From Balanoglossus misakiensis (lineage: Eukaryota; Hemichordata), in NCBI GenBank assembly GCA_040954595.2, contig CM082578.2:9734001-9798000 (forward strand): a stretch of 64,000 bases of DNA, given 5' to 3'. Under the pieces are notes generated by a model. It was given only the letters and a program-made list of their open reading frames with translations. It was not told the DNA's origin and made no database searches. The translations under genes and the position numbers were made by a program. This document shows positions 1 through 12,981 of the stretch, piece after piece (positions within the stretch are counted from its first letter, which is position 1; each line of letters opens with the position of its first letter).

Positions 1-2016
1 ATTATACCCGGAATGACAATGTACGGATTTGTACGCCGACATGTGATCCCAGCCCACACCCCCTCCTGGGTTTGTGATGAACAGAGGCACACAATAACAA
101 CTGATCATCAAATTAGTCCCTGAATAGGCGAGATCAAAATGCGACCTGACTGCAAACAAGTATAATCATTACAGCCCGCAATCAGTCTGCAGCGCCTTCC
201 AATTTCCCCAATCACAGCAATCGGACAATTTCAGTGTTTCGCAGGTATGACACACACCGAGCACAAACGACGAAGATACACTGCCACCCTATTGTTAGGG
301 TTCTTTTGTCGCAGAGCGGAACGGGCGGGAACTTGAATCCTGATGCTTTACTTATTGAGTCAGTGATTCACTCTTTCCTCTTGTGATTTCTAAACTACAG
401 CAATCAAGAACACACAGATGCACCGTGTCTAAAGTTTGGATAATAGCCCAGTAACAAAGGCTTGATTACAGTTGCTTCCTGCTACCTTGTCAATCTTATT
501 AGATTATACCATTTAACGTCAGGTCAGGGATAATTTCTTTTTCCTTCAATGCAGTTTAGTTTCCAGTCATGTCCGAGTTCTCCTGCCCGGTACAAGTGAG
601 AGCTATTTTAGACAAATACTGGGAAAAGTATTTTCACATGGTAACTTTAAATTTACAAAAGGTGTTCCTATATGTTATGACATTAAAATATTTTTAAAGA
701 CAAATATCTGAGTGGGTGAATGAATGTTTGTAAATAAAGAATTTGAGTGAACGAAGACTAATATTTCTATTTATTCAATATTTTTTTATAAAAGTTATGC
801 TTGCTTAAGTCACAAATTAAGAAAGTGAGTCAAATATAAGGAAACTGACCAAATGTTTAAATAGGAGAATTGTAAATTTGAACAAATGACATTGCCTTGT
901 CATATTTCATTATTTGTATATTGGCTGGTGTAGGCAAGTTAAAATGTGTACACCTGATTAAGGCAATAAAATGATGTGATAAGGTTAAAGGTCAGGTGTA
1001 AATGTGATAAATTTCATTTTATTGGGTTATTTTTGTGCCAGTAAAATTAAGACCATGCAGCTTTGAATTTGCACATTGTATTCTGGAGGGGCAATTTGTC
1101 ATAGCGATGTGAAAATCACCAAGGTTTGGTGGTGAGAATCAGGTGTTGCCCAATAAAATCTGGTTCTGTGCCTGTACGGTTTGGCTGCAGGGGCTTTAAT
1201 CTGTACCATATTACTTTTCCGGTGTTTGTCATTATAGCGCACCCCCGCTAAATCGCCCTTTTCTCATGGATCTGCTGCACAGCTCCAGTTGTCGTGCGGT
1301 ACGTATTTGCACTCTCACATGCGACAGATGCGCCCAAAACGCCGGCTCGTAATAACCTGTCTGATTGCGGCAACGTATCTGGCACTTTGCACAATATGTT
1401 CCGACAAAAACGTGTGATGACGGGGTCAGGGAGTCAAAGGTCGCGCCGCAAATCAGGGCGAGCTTTTTTCACACTTTTACATAATTATTACTAAATGACA
1501 AGCCGGAGACGTTTTTCGCATAATACGCCGAACCTGTCAATCTATCGTAGCACCCTCCAAATGCTAATCACATAAAACATGAAAGGCGCGAACAATTTAA
1601 TGAGTTTAGCAACATCCCTGAAATTATCCTAATTTCATTTCCCAAATTTTGCCGGCGTTAATTTTCAAGAATTTGATGGTTACAGCAGGTTCCTTTTCAA
1701 TCAATCACTCGATGGAAATGACATGGGGTGACTTTCCCTCAGTCAATTCATTTTTAGCTCCCATCTGGTATATGTATATACATGTACCAGCTGATGGAAT
1801 CAGGCATTGTCCTATGTCTGTCTGTCTGTATGTATGTGAATTATGTTTCAGTATTAAAATTAAACTGACTGTTGTGAGAATTGTGTTGCTGACTTTCATA
1901 GAAATTGTAACAAATCTATCTACCAGAATTCTGTATTCCACTATTTTTTTCGTCGAAACATAATGGTAAAAATAGAGGCAGTTTTTGCTAGGGAAACTCC
2001 AAGAGTGGAGTGGATT

Positions 2017-2070
2017 ATACTGTAAAACGGAAAAATTTTCCAGTCGCAAACAATTCCCGTTTTACAGTAT
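2017..2070. repeat. Perfect 14-bp inverted repeat with 26-nt loop
   Basis: The left arm ATACTGTAAAACGG (2017-2030) is the exact reverse complement of the right arm at 2057-2070. The 26 nt between them are unpaired. It could be the end of an old mobile element or a chance cruciform. No target-site duplication was identified. Confidence 0.7.
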
Positions 2071-3598
2071 TTTCACATCCAGGGTGTTGGTGGCAAGTGG
2101 AAGTGAACATGAGACTGCATGATGTCTTTCAAGTCACAAAATGATTGCTGAGCATTCAGATCTTTGTATACTCATGAGAACATTTGTGTGCGCTCACACT
2201 TCAGGCCTCCGTGCTCTCATACATCATAGTCGTACACTAATGGCGTTTGGGTCAAAGCCTGCATAATCTGCATGCGGTGGCCTTGAAAAGCTGCAGAAAT
2301 CGTGCTTGAAATTAACACTTTTGTAGGAGTATGCCATTAGGGGTGTGGATGAATTGCCTAGTTAATGTTCTGAGAAAACATTAACCGTTGCTAAGACCAT
2401 TGCATTCTGGGATAGGAGTTTGTGTGTGTGTGTGCATGCATGTGTGTGTCTTTTTATGTTGGAATATAACCAGTGTGAGCATACCTGATAGTTTTCTGTT
2501 CTCGATCTATCAATTATTTCACTCTTGGCTCCCAACTTTGGCAATGACAGAGTATAGGATCTCCACAGGAAATCTAGTTTTCCGTCATCACAAAAAGTAT
2601 AGTGAGAACGGAAATATTATCAGTTGGATTACTGAAAATGGGATCAGAAAAATCCTGGTCTAAGAAGAGTAGTCGTTCTTTTCAAAATCAGAGACAGCAG
2701 CGAATAATTTATTTTTTGTGAACATATTTGTTGATGTAAGCTTTCAACGGAAGTGTCCCGTCATTGAGGCGTTGATGAATAACGAAATTCTGTCTATCCA
2801 TTCATTTAAATCTTTACTGCTTCCCTTGTATTAACTTCATTTAAAGATTAGCCCAATATTGGATTTTGTCAGAAGGCTTTGAGATTAATCTGCAGAGCTG
2901 TTTGCTTCAAATTTGCTGTTTTTGACATCGCTCATTTCTTAGCTTGCCAGCAAGGATTTTACTCATAAGTTCACATCCTCACGGTATTCAGGCCTTTAAT
3001 AATTCACAATTGAAAAATCCTCAATTTTGTTTCAATTGAACGAATTCACATAATTTCCGTCATAAATAAATTTTGATCGGATTTATTGGGAAGAAGCAAT
3101 TTTCATCTCCAGTAAATGTAACCAAAATATTTATTTTAAAAAAGTAGAAATTTCAGACAGGAAAAACTCATGAGTTGTCTCAATTGGAATTTGAATATTT
3201 ATTGGAATTCGAAATTGTTGCTATCTAGAAGACAGAAAAGGTTGAAATAATGCTGGCATGATTCACACCAGTAGCTAAAGTAATTTCCACCCAATTTAGG
3301 AGATGTATATTATCAGTCAAAATTACGTGGCAGTGAGATATGTTTTGGGTTCTATTAAGTTGTTATTTCAGGCATAGATTTTTCAATAGTCAATCAGTAC
3401 TATGACCCCATCCTATTTCTGTCCAACTTGTCTAATTTCCGAGGCTTGAATGCAATTTATATTAAAAAATGTACATCGCGCATCAGTCATTTCATTAAAC
3501 GCCTCTTCACGGTCCCCGTATGCTGTGCTAATGGTGTATTTTCTTCCAGCCCGTAGTTACGTGATGCAGCCATAGATCACGGCGATGGCAAAGCTCCT

Positions 3599-3638
3599 AG
3601 AGAGAGAGAGAGAGAAAGGGAGAGAGAAAAAAAACAAG
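3599..3638. repeat. AG-rich simple repeat
   Basis: A purine-only tract of AG dinucleotides interrupted by AAAGGG and ending in an A run. It is ordinary microsatellite sequence. Confidence 0.9.
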
Positions 3639-5921
3639 GACTGAAATACACTGTGTGTGATCCCATCCACTCCTAATGAAAACAGATTGTCTCCCGTGTC
3701 TTAATGTATGGAAAATTCGCTATAATCTTCATGCATACGGCAATTACAGTCGTCTAAGAGAGTTGTAATGCGAGATGCAGTGCCCCGGGTCTGCCTGTCA
3801 TACTAGCCGTATTGATGATCACCCCTGGGCGAAATATTACATGCGTATATACCGTGTAAACACCGTGCTGTGTTGTCAGATTTCATTATCTGGTTTCCCC
3901 CCTGTTTTTCAGGATGAACTGGCTTCTTTTTCCGACGGAGAGAAATCTCAGCGTAGATACACTCAGCATCCTGCGATCGTGGCAACGTATATTTTCCGGA
4001 TCAACATCTGGTATTTTACTTTCCCAATGCCCAGCGTTTAGAATCTTTTTTTATTGCAAGCCGTTATATTTTGCATTCTCATATCTCCGCTAGATAATAA
4101 TAGTTTATTGCACCTATAACTGCCACTTTTCACAAAATACAGTAGTATAATATTTGGCAGTTGTCTAATAAAATTTCACATAAAAATGGTGCCGGTTGCT
4201 CAACTCTCAATCCAATGTGGTAGAATAAAAGTCATGCAATATAGCAGAGAACTTGAAATTTTTTCAGCAATTTTTTTTCTTCAGACAGCATTATCGGTTT
4301 GCCAGCATGTGGGATATGGCCACTTCTTACAACTATGAGTAGTGTTTGCCCCGTGTGATAAATATCTTCAGGACGTGCAGTTACCGTGGCAACAATCAAT
4401 GTAAAAAATGTAGCCAGACAGAAAATATTACAGCGGAATAATTCCGGTGGAAAAAAAAAGCGGGAAGCAAACACCGTGTAAATTACGACTGAGTCCAATA
4501 GCCGAGTAAATATGTTGGGGAGAAAATTGTCAGAATTTATGTTGAGTTCGGAGAAGCCAGCGGAGTTTTTAATATTTCCTGGATATTACATTGAAAACAC
4601 AGGTGAATTAAAGCTTTGAAGTATTTATCTGCGTGTTGCTGTTTTCTATTGTCAACTTTTCGCAGTAATTCACAGCGCCGGTCCGACTTCCCAGAGCTAC
4701 AGATTGATTCAAATGGAAGTAAATTATGGTGTAATATTTTCCGGATCCAGGGCAACTGGTGAGAATATTGCCAAGAATGTGGAGAGCCATCGCGCAACTT
4801 TCCCAGCAACAGATATTTCCTGAGTCGTGGTGATGATAGCTAGCTGTCGTTTGCTTTCCCAGAATGCATTGGTACGGTAGATGAAGACAATCTCACTGTT
4901 AATTTACAAGCGTATGTCCCCTCCTCCTCCTCCTCCTCTTCAAAAAACATCTCATTCAGTGGAGCATAAATTGTACCTTTTACCTTGGAGGTAATTGAAT
5001 TTGGACGACAGCCATTTGAATTATACATATAGGACTTCAACGTTTCCACACATGAAGTAAAATGTATTCTAGTTAAATGATCGAGTCAGAGATGGTCACC
5101 GTAGTAAAGGTACATGGTGCTCAAAACTTGAGGAGATTATAAGGAAGGATCTGTGTATAAGTGATGTCAGCATTCTTTCAACCCATTGATTTGACAGAAA
5201 AATCAGAAACGTACTCTCAAGAAAGCTTGCATACCCACTCAAACAGAAAATACAAGAGCTCTTAAAATCAGCACAGATATAATATCTCCAGAGTTTCTTC
5301 CATTTATTATTGGCAAAACATCCGACCCACTGCGTTTCTCCTCCTCGAGTTTATTTTATTTGCAGACAGACATCGACGCACGCCCAGCAATGCCGACTAC
5401 GTGACTTGTCAGCTCCAGCCATATTCCTCCGTGCTGCCACTTGGCTCCAATCATTAAAGTGAATAATAAAACAGCCCTCGAGATGTGTTCACCAGAAATG
5501 AGCAGTTGTGAGGAAAGGCCTCTCTCAAGATGCCTTCAAGGTACACTTAACTCACACAGACTGCATGAGAAGTATCGGTTGAGCGAGGGGGAAAAAAGTA
5601 TACGAATATCCCGGGGCTGAAACGATATATACACACATAAGTCTTTATACATGCAAGCTGGCAGGCAGATTTTTTTTTCTCCGAAAATTTTCACTTCAAA
5701 CTTATTCCAAGGTAACAGCCCACGAATGTGCTCCATGTAATTGCTTTTTCATCCATAACGTGTAGCCTGCAGATCAGAAGTAGTGCCCCTTGCCACGCCC
5801 TTACGAAGTTGTTTTCTTGCGGCAAACATGCGGCGAAGTTGCGGCACATGTGCGGCACGCAAATTTCTGACCGCAACTTTGTGGCGACTAATCGCCGATG
5901 ATCGCCAGTACCGGCACACTT

Positions 5922-6143
5922 CTGGCGATCAGTCAAGACTTTTGCGGCACGTATGCCGCAACATTTAAGTAAACACAGAGTGTCTTGTACTACTGGTGAT
6001 CAGTGAAGCCTTTTGCGGCGCATATGCCGCAAAAGTAAAGTAAACAGGGAGTTTGATATTATCTGGTGATCAGTGGAGTCTATTGCGGCACGGTTGCGGT
6101 ATATATGCCAGAACGTTCAAGTAAACAGAATTTGAATATGCAG
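5922..6143. repeat. Three tandem ~70-bp subterminal repeats
   Basis: Units begin CTGGYGATCAGT at 5922, 5993 and 6063, so the period is 71 then 70 bp. Each unit carries a TTGCGGC...TGCC(G/A) dyad followed by AAGTAAACA. The first two units have perfect dyad arms and the third is degenerate. They form the left subterminal array of the surrounding element. Confidence 0.8.
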
Positions 6144-6867
6144 CTGGTTGTAATTACTTTTTGGTGACATGTGCAGAAACGAGAATGAGGCTGATTTCAT
6201 TTAGGCGGACATTTTGATTGTGTAAGGTTACACTGTAGTCACTGTGCCCATCAAAAACCATGAATTTGATGTCACCAATCCATACAGCTGGAAGCTGCTT
6301 CACTTGAATACTGTGGTAGCGATATTTGTGCATTACCAGAGGTCAGTAGTTTGAACAATTTCCTGAGGATGATGTCATAATCTTGTACTAATAGTCAGAC
6401 TAAATGGAAAAGTGTCTGCAAAAGAAAAACTCTGGTGTTGATCCAAGACAATTTATACCAGTAAGAGGACACTTGAGACAAAACATTGCAATGACATGTA
6501 TACAGCTGGGTGAGTTTTCTAAATTTTGTTGGTTTCTGTGGTAGTTGAATCACTTGAGATAACTATAAAATAATGCCTGCTGTTGAAATAAACAATGAGG
6601 GTCACAATTTCACAAAGAAAGGATGTTTGGTCTAAGCCTGTTGAATATACTGGGGATAACTCTCCTTATGGGAAGTACATGTATGAATATGACACACCAA
6701 ATTCACATGAGAATTAAGATTTGCTGAACCAAGATACATGTACATTGTACTGTGAAGTATGCAAACTTCAGAACAGAATGGATAGATTGGCAATTCTTTT
6801 CACTGGTGGCTGGTAGCTAAGAAGGGGCCACAGTAGGGATTAATTACATGTATTAACAAGAGGTCAT

Positions 6868-7210
6868 AATTTGCGGCATATACGCCGCAAACCCACAAAG
6901 TTGCGGTATGTTTACCGCAACTGTTCGCCGCAACAGCTCATTTGCATGCGAAAATATGCATTAGCCGCGCGTGCGCCGCAAACAGTTGCGGTATATGCGC
7001 CGCAAAGTTGCAAAGGGCAGAATTTGCGGCATGTACGCCGCAAACCCCTGTTTTGGCATACGTGCCGCATATGTGCCACAAAGTTGCGGTATGTTTACCG
7101 CAACTGTGCGCCGCAACAGCTCATTTGCATGCGAAAATATGCATTAGCCGCGCGTGCGCCGCAAACAGTTGCGGTATATGTGCCGCAAAGTTGCGGTACG
7201 TTTACCACAA
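6868..7210. repeat. Right subterminal array: duplicated ~150-180 bp dyad block
   Basis: The block from 6868 is repeated from 7021. The start AATTTGCGGCATRTACGCCG recurs at a 153-bp offset. The following stretch, with CACAAAGTTGCGGTATGTTT (6894 and 7077), recurs at a 183-bp offset because of about 30 extra bases in the second copy. Over roughly 118 bp the copies differ at only about two positions, which points to a recent duplication. Each copy holds three exact 20-bp dyads. A degenerate dyad ends the array at 7191-7210. Confidence 0.85.
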
Positions 7211-7253
7211 CTGTTCGCCAGAAGCCTTATTTTTTCGTAAGGGCGGTGCTCCT

Positions 7254-9730
7254 TATCCTCTAAGAAGGACCTGAAACGCTATGATGACCAGAAAACTTTA
7301 CACTATCATCCAGATTATCTTGTTAGCTAACATACATTTCATCATAATTTTCTTGTTAATTTAATTGTGTTAAATTTTGTGCATGCACATGTGTGTGCAT
7401 TAATGTGCATATCCAATGCATAAAAAATCAACCGTATGTATAATACTGCTAGCCATTTCTTTTGCGTAGTGGCAAGCCCTGATTGTACTATTAAAAGTAT
7501 TAGGAATCAATCTTATGGAAAGAAAATAGATGACAATAAGGGAGAGATGATAATACAAGATACCCTATCAGAGTCAGGTTTTAAAATTACCTTGCTTTTA
7601 TTACCAGAAACCCAAGATGAATGAAGAAATAGAAATAATTGTCATGTCAAATTCTATTCAATGAAACCAAAGTTCAAAACAAGGTCGTCATTTATTTTGT
7701 AATTAGTGATAAGTGGAAAACATCATTACTCAACAAAACTAATCTATGTATCAGCAATCTATTAACAGCTGTGCTTTTCTTTCGCATAGGCTGGGTTTTT
7801 TTTCTCATTTGGTTTTTTTTTTGCTTGAATTCTGTTCATTGCATCTGTAGATATCACTCATTCTGTTTTTCACGCTGACTAAATCTCTATGTGATGGTAA
7901 AAATGTAATAAATTTCTGTAAAATTGTATGATTACTCACAAAACACTGGTCCTTCATCAAGCTTTGTGTCACTTCACAATGTTATTTATTACAATTTTTT
8001 TACAAATGCATTCTTTCTGTCATCCTACGTTATTTACCAAAAAATCATAAATCATACTCTTGTAATGTCAAATTTTACTTGTGATTTTAATTCAATTTAT
8101 GTAACACTGATAGGTATATGCTCCATTTCACAGCATTTTTTTAAATGTTAAAAATAATATAAGTTGTAATATTGATGATATACTCTTGCAATGGACAGCT
8201 GAATAAATGGGTGTGGCACCCGTTTATTATTACATTGTTCACTTTTGAAGAGCTGGCTATGCTTTGCCTTCCGGACACTGGCAGTATTCTTATTTCTTTG
8301 GTTAACTTTAATATATTTCAACACTTTACAGCTCCTGATTGTGATTTCAATTTTAATCTCTCGAAATTTGCTTTCTCCATTATCTGATCAGGGTTTAATA
8401 CCCATTTGAGCGCAGAAGGCAGAGTGATCCCGTATCATTGAAACAGGGTGACGTACGTCATGGGAAATGATACTCTGGTCATCGTAAAAAAGAAATAAAC
8501 GACAACTTATCAATCATATTAGTTTTCCTTTATCATGAAAAATACTTTCCTTTTATCACGAAACTCTATTTCCGCGGGAGATTAGAGGGGTTTGGATGGG
8601 AGAGAATAGTGAGAAGAGAATATGGGATGGCTTGATCAGAAATCTTGTCATCCATAATAAAGTGATCTAGCTAGCTGAAAATGTGGTTAATGGTGCATGA
8701 ATTCAACTGAGTCACATCACCAAGATAAGACTCTAGTGAGATCACTCATCACCCATAACTTATTGTTATTGTCAGTCGGGTAGAAGGGCTATATGCAAGT
8801 ACAGTTGATTTCACTCAAGCGTGGATCTGAAGTTGAGATCACTTTTAAAGAACTGCGTGACTTAAGTGACTTGGTCATCATCTGTAAGTCTCGTTGTCTG
8901 TGAAAAGAGGACAAGGCGTTTCAGTGGATTTCACTTGTTTTGTGTGGGGGTCTCAGTTATCCTGTATTTTCTATGAAATCATTTAGGGTATGTTGCATCA
9001 CAATACATTTTATATTATCCCCTTTGGCAATATGAAAATTTTTTTCAGGCATTTTTTTTCCAACTGTTCCAAACTAATATGTTAACTTTTTAAACATAGA
9101 GACTTTGGTGCTTTGAACATACCCTTTACAAAGTTTACAAATCTGATTCGTTTGTCCTTGAGTTTATTCTTTTTTCTTTTACATTTCAAAACTTGATTTT
9201 AAAAGTTTATTGTAACACACTATATCTTATAGAGCCAGTATATACTCGGATTGTGACTGCCAGGCCAGCACATATTTCCATTCCACTTTGCGTTGTCAGG
9301 GACTACTTGATCGTAAAGTTGCCAAATTTCCTGTGATAAATACAGCACTCCAGTAAAAAAAACTTGTCATTCCAATAAAAGGTTATTTTTGTGTAGGTTC
9401 ATGTAAAATCAATCTGTTGAATCAAACATTTTGCACAAATTGTTTGCTTGGTTTTACAGCAACTGTAATTACGTATTTTGTAGTGTGGCTTTTTTGAGAA
9501 GGGGCACAGAATTCATCTTTTTACTGGCAAAGAAGATTTCATTTTCTTGTGGGGGGGGGGAGGTTCATTATACTCAGCATCACCTCAGATTTCAAAACAC
9601 TGAACATTATGACATGGGGTGTAAATTAACATTATCTTCTGATTAATATTATTCAATAAATATTAATTAAATTAAATTAATACTTAAATTAATATTATCT
9701 TCTGTAGCAATAAAACCAGCCAATCAGCTT
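7254..9730. other. AT-rich intergenic DNA, no gene seen
   Basis: Only short frames are present, with no recognisable protein. A palindromic TGACGTACGTCA (8449-8460) contains two overlapping CRE-like TGACG half-sites. A run of ten G lies at 9551-9560 and a locally duplicated AT-rich stretch at about 9625-9712. CpG is sparse. Confidence 0.6.
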
Positions 9731-10065
9731 GAGTGAATGTTAAAGGGACAAAATCACCCATTTTTGACTGGTTTTTTTTTGACTTCTTTATGATAGCTTA
9801 TTAATGTCATCCATCTGACTGAAATATTATGTGTTCAATGACTGGTTGTTACAATTCAAATCATACCCTGTATGTGGATAAAACATGAGTACTTTGATCG
9901 TTTAATTTTTGGTCTGTACCAAATATTTTTTCTACCGTACGGGTATGAGTTGAGTTGTGACAAACAACCAGTTATTGAGCAGATTTCAGTTAACATTAAA
10001 GAGCAACATAAATAAGGTGAAAACGTCAAAAGTGAACAACTTTGTCCCTTTAATAACATTCACTC
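9731..10065. mobile_element. 335-bp MITE-like element, inverted repeat along its full length
   Basis: The left end GAGTGAATGTTAAAGGGACA is matched by the reverse complement of the right end (10024-10065), which reads GAGTGAATGTTATTAAAGGG then ACAAA. The similarity continues inward. ACTGAAAT, TCAATRACTGGTTGTT and CAA(T/C)TCAA(A/C)TCATACC occur on the left and, inverted, on the right, so the two arms fold over about 150 bp each with a loop near 9890. It has no coding capacity. This matches a miniature inverted-repeat element or a diverged foldback. A TTAA lies close to the left end, but I could not confirm a target-site duplication. Transcription would give a long imperfect RNA hairpin. Confidence 0.75.
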
Positions 10066-12981
10066 CACCTCGACAATCCTTCAAAACAAACAACGGCAGC
10101 AGAATGTCCCCATTTATATTCCATATGGTGGTTTCGGTTTTGTGCAATCATCATAAAATTGATCATTGCATAATGATTACCGGAGTATTCAGGAACTTTA
10201 TATGGCAACCTTTGTGCTGGAATGGAGTTTTCAGTGTGATAGAAATTCTATGCAACACACATAAATTTATACAGTCCTGTCACACGCAAGCAATGTCGAT
10301 TCCCACAATCCTATCACATGCTTGATGTGGCTGGCGAACATTTTCAATCACACCCTCCCACTGCAGTACGTGGCTGGCAGAGCGGGAATCTTGTTGCATG
10401 GATTCTTCCGACCGCAAGATGTGTCATTTCAGGAATCTTAAACTGTTGGGTAGCCATATGAAAAAAATTATATCTATAAGAGGTAGTGCTGTCACACAGC
10501 TCAACTGAAAGAAGTGTGTGTAGATGAATTTTCTGAAGTGCCTGTTTCCAAGTTTTTAGTAGCAGTAATCTTATTGCAATTAATTCACAGGAGGTTGTCG
10601 ATGACATGAACATGTCAGTTCATTTATTCATTTTTTATTAAACGTGCACAAGGTGTTGATCGTTGCAATATTTGGCCACAACACCTGACAACAGAGGTGA
10701 CAGATCTGTTCTGTTGTTGCTAACGGTAACAGGAAGCGACTAATGCTGTCATCAGCAGATTAGGTAATAATTAAAATTACCGCATCTGACAGACAGGCCT
10801 GGGAATTGAGGTCAGACTAGCTGATTTTAAAATAGTCAATTAGGCAACCAGGGATGCAGTTAGTTTGAGCACCTGGAAAAAATTCCAAAAAACATTATTT
10901 CAAGTGAAATTCCTGAAAGTATCCAGGAAAATTGTGAACCTTGGAAAAACTACTATATAGATGGGAGGCCATTAGATACTAATAATTGACATCCCTGGTA
11001 TTTAATAGACAGTTAAACTTTGTTGTTGTTGCTATTATTATTATCCTCCTCCTCCTCATTATAATTATTCCAAATAATCAATCATTGAGTCTTAACCAGT
11101 ATGCAGCCATCAAACATCCTGATTTTTCTAATTAAAAAGAAGACAGTTCAGAAAGAATGACATAAAGAAATCAGAAGGGTTTTGTCACACAAGTGAAATG
11201 TGTCAGCTAGCTGTCATCTATGAAAAAAGGAGAAAGTGTCCAGATTGTAATGAAGGTGTTACTTTGGTGACTTGATCAATTTTCTACTGCTTGATTTCTT
11301 GTATCTCAATCTCAATCCTGCATACATTACACGTGTGGCATTTTGCTCTCAGATTTCAATACAAAGTCAGGGCCTGCATCTACTTGAGCGACATAATCCT
11401 GGGAGCCTAACTAAGTGTCTATCAACACAAACCGGCCTAGTTCTCTGCAAAGAGAGGGGGCAGCTGGTTGCAAAGCCGAGAGCCTTCATTGATAGCGCGC
11501 GAGGTGACGATTAATGCGACTTGATTGTCCCCAGTTCTGGTCAGCTTTAATCATCAGACGCAGAAGAACAGTCATACATTTTAATTTGTCCAGATTTTCC
11601 GACGGTAATTCTTTTTACACTGAGCAATAAATCTCCGCAGTAAAATGAATGTTGTGTGGAGGAGAATGCGTCGGGAGGGGGAAAAAAAGGCAGCGAAAAA
11701 AAAAATTTGGTTCTTTTATTGATTGCGCTTGGGAATATGGACACAGAATACGGTGATCAGCGCTATAAAAGTGCGTTGCTGCTCTGAATGCTGTAGCTGC
11801 AGAGCTTAATGATTGATCAGTTAATTTTCTCCGCCATCTTTGAGAGCGGATAGCAGTGAAACGCTGCCACATAAAAAACGTGGTGCAGTTTTAATTCTTA
11901 GCCGGGGCTTACAGTTCACGCGCTCAGGAAAATGCCCTTGGGCGAACGGAGAGCTTTTTAAAGGGCTAACCCAACTGTCTTACTGCGTAAATGCTTTTGA
12001 GTGTCACTCTGTCAGCCGGGGTGTGAAACAAGCGATATTAATGTTGCATTTATGCCCAAGTTAGCACAAGACAATGATGAGTGTGCATACATAAGTGCCG
12101 CCGGCTACACCGTGCTCTTATGAAGTATATATGATTTGCTTCCAGCAAGCTGCTGTATTATTCGACCTTTTATTGCCTAATTTCATTTGAGACGTGCGCC
12201 CACCGTATTACAGGAGGCCAAATTCCACAGCTCCAAATCTCAACCCGTTCACAAACCACTGTTCAGCTTCTGGAGACTTTCAGACAAACATTTTTTATTG
12301 TGTTTTTTTACCGTTTCCTCGACGTACCCAATACCAAATCATTCGGAGTCATTAAATCTTCAATCAGCACAATTCTTCTCTATTTGATTCCAGCCCCTCC
12401 ATCTGTTCTCCATCTCTAACCAGAATCAGTGTGATTCTGTTTTCCACAGGAACCAACCAATGAAATCCAGTGAGCACTGTGGCAGTAAATATTTAGCCTC
12501 TGCATGACAATACGGTAAATAATCGTCACATAAACACCCGTGCACGGGTAATAATAGACTCTAATGAAATCAAATGACGCAGACCTCTGTTTGAAAATGT
12601 CAGTGTAAATGCTCTCGTAAGTTTCTGTGACCAGCCATTCTCACCCAATATAAACTGCTAGGTCATGCCAGCGGGATCATCCATTCATTTATTTAAATTC
12701 CTGATGCGGGTGATAAACCTCGCCACGCTTGCGTCACTTGGCATAATATGGAAAAAGCTTTTAAGTCCCGGTGTTAGTCTGGATGGTGAAATTTTATTGT
12801 CTTGAGTCTGGTTAGATTTGCCGGAGAGCCAATAGTGACACAGGGATCAACTCTCTCTCACCTGAATTCAATAGAACTTAATACCAGGATCTGAAGGTGT
12901 CAGACAGCAACACATATGGTGCATACAAAGCATGTGTGTATACATGTATATATGTGTGTATATTCATCTGTATATGTATAT

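Larger units (their letters stand above)
1..5785. other. Intergenic noncoding DNA, no gene seen
   Basis: This stretch is AT-leaning. Its open frames are short (about 115 codons or fewer), overlap on both strands and show no recognisable domain, signal peptide or splice-linked exon series. It contains a TG-rich microsatellite at about 2420-2450, an AG-rich run near 3599-3638, a (TCC)n run near 4919-4939 and a 14-bp inverted repeat at 2017-2070. I see no tRNA or rRNA. A distal regulatory role for the downstream gene is possible but not shown. Confidence 0.6.
5786..7253. mobile_element. Non-autonomous foldback-like element with palindrome-rich ends
   Basis: The outer ends share the inverted 12-mer CGCCCTTACGAA (5796-5807) and TTCGTAAGGGCG (7234-7245). 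Just inside each end lie arrays of dyads of the form TTGCGG-N8-CCGCAA: two exact copies on the left (5942, 6013) and six on the right (6871, 6901, 6986, 7024, 7084, 7169), plus degenerate copies. The middle (about 6145-6860) is AT-leaning with no transposase-like frame. Terminal inversion, subterminal repeats and lack of coding capacity fit a non-autonomous DNA element of the foldback or MITE class mobilised from elsewhere. I could not fix the exact termini or a target-site duplication, so the ends are approximate. No superfamily can be assigned from the sequence alone. Confidence 0.65.

Noticed and set aside
6868-7210. CRISPR-like array
   Set aside because: The repeated units are palindromes with 8-nt internal spacers and irregular distances, not direct repeats with unique spacers, and the DNA is animal.
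6871-7274. Overlapping 110-130 codon frames with repeated CAPQ/AAK-like peptides
   Set aside because: They are translations of the duplicated dyad repeats and have no independent coding support.
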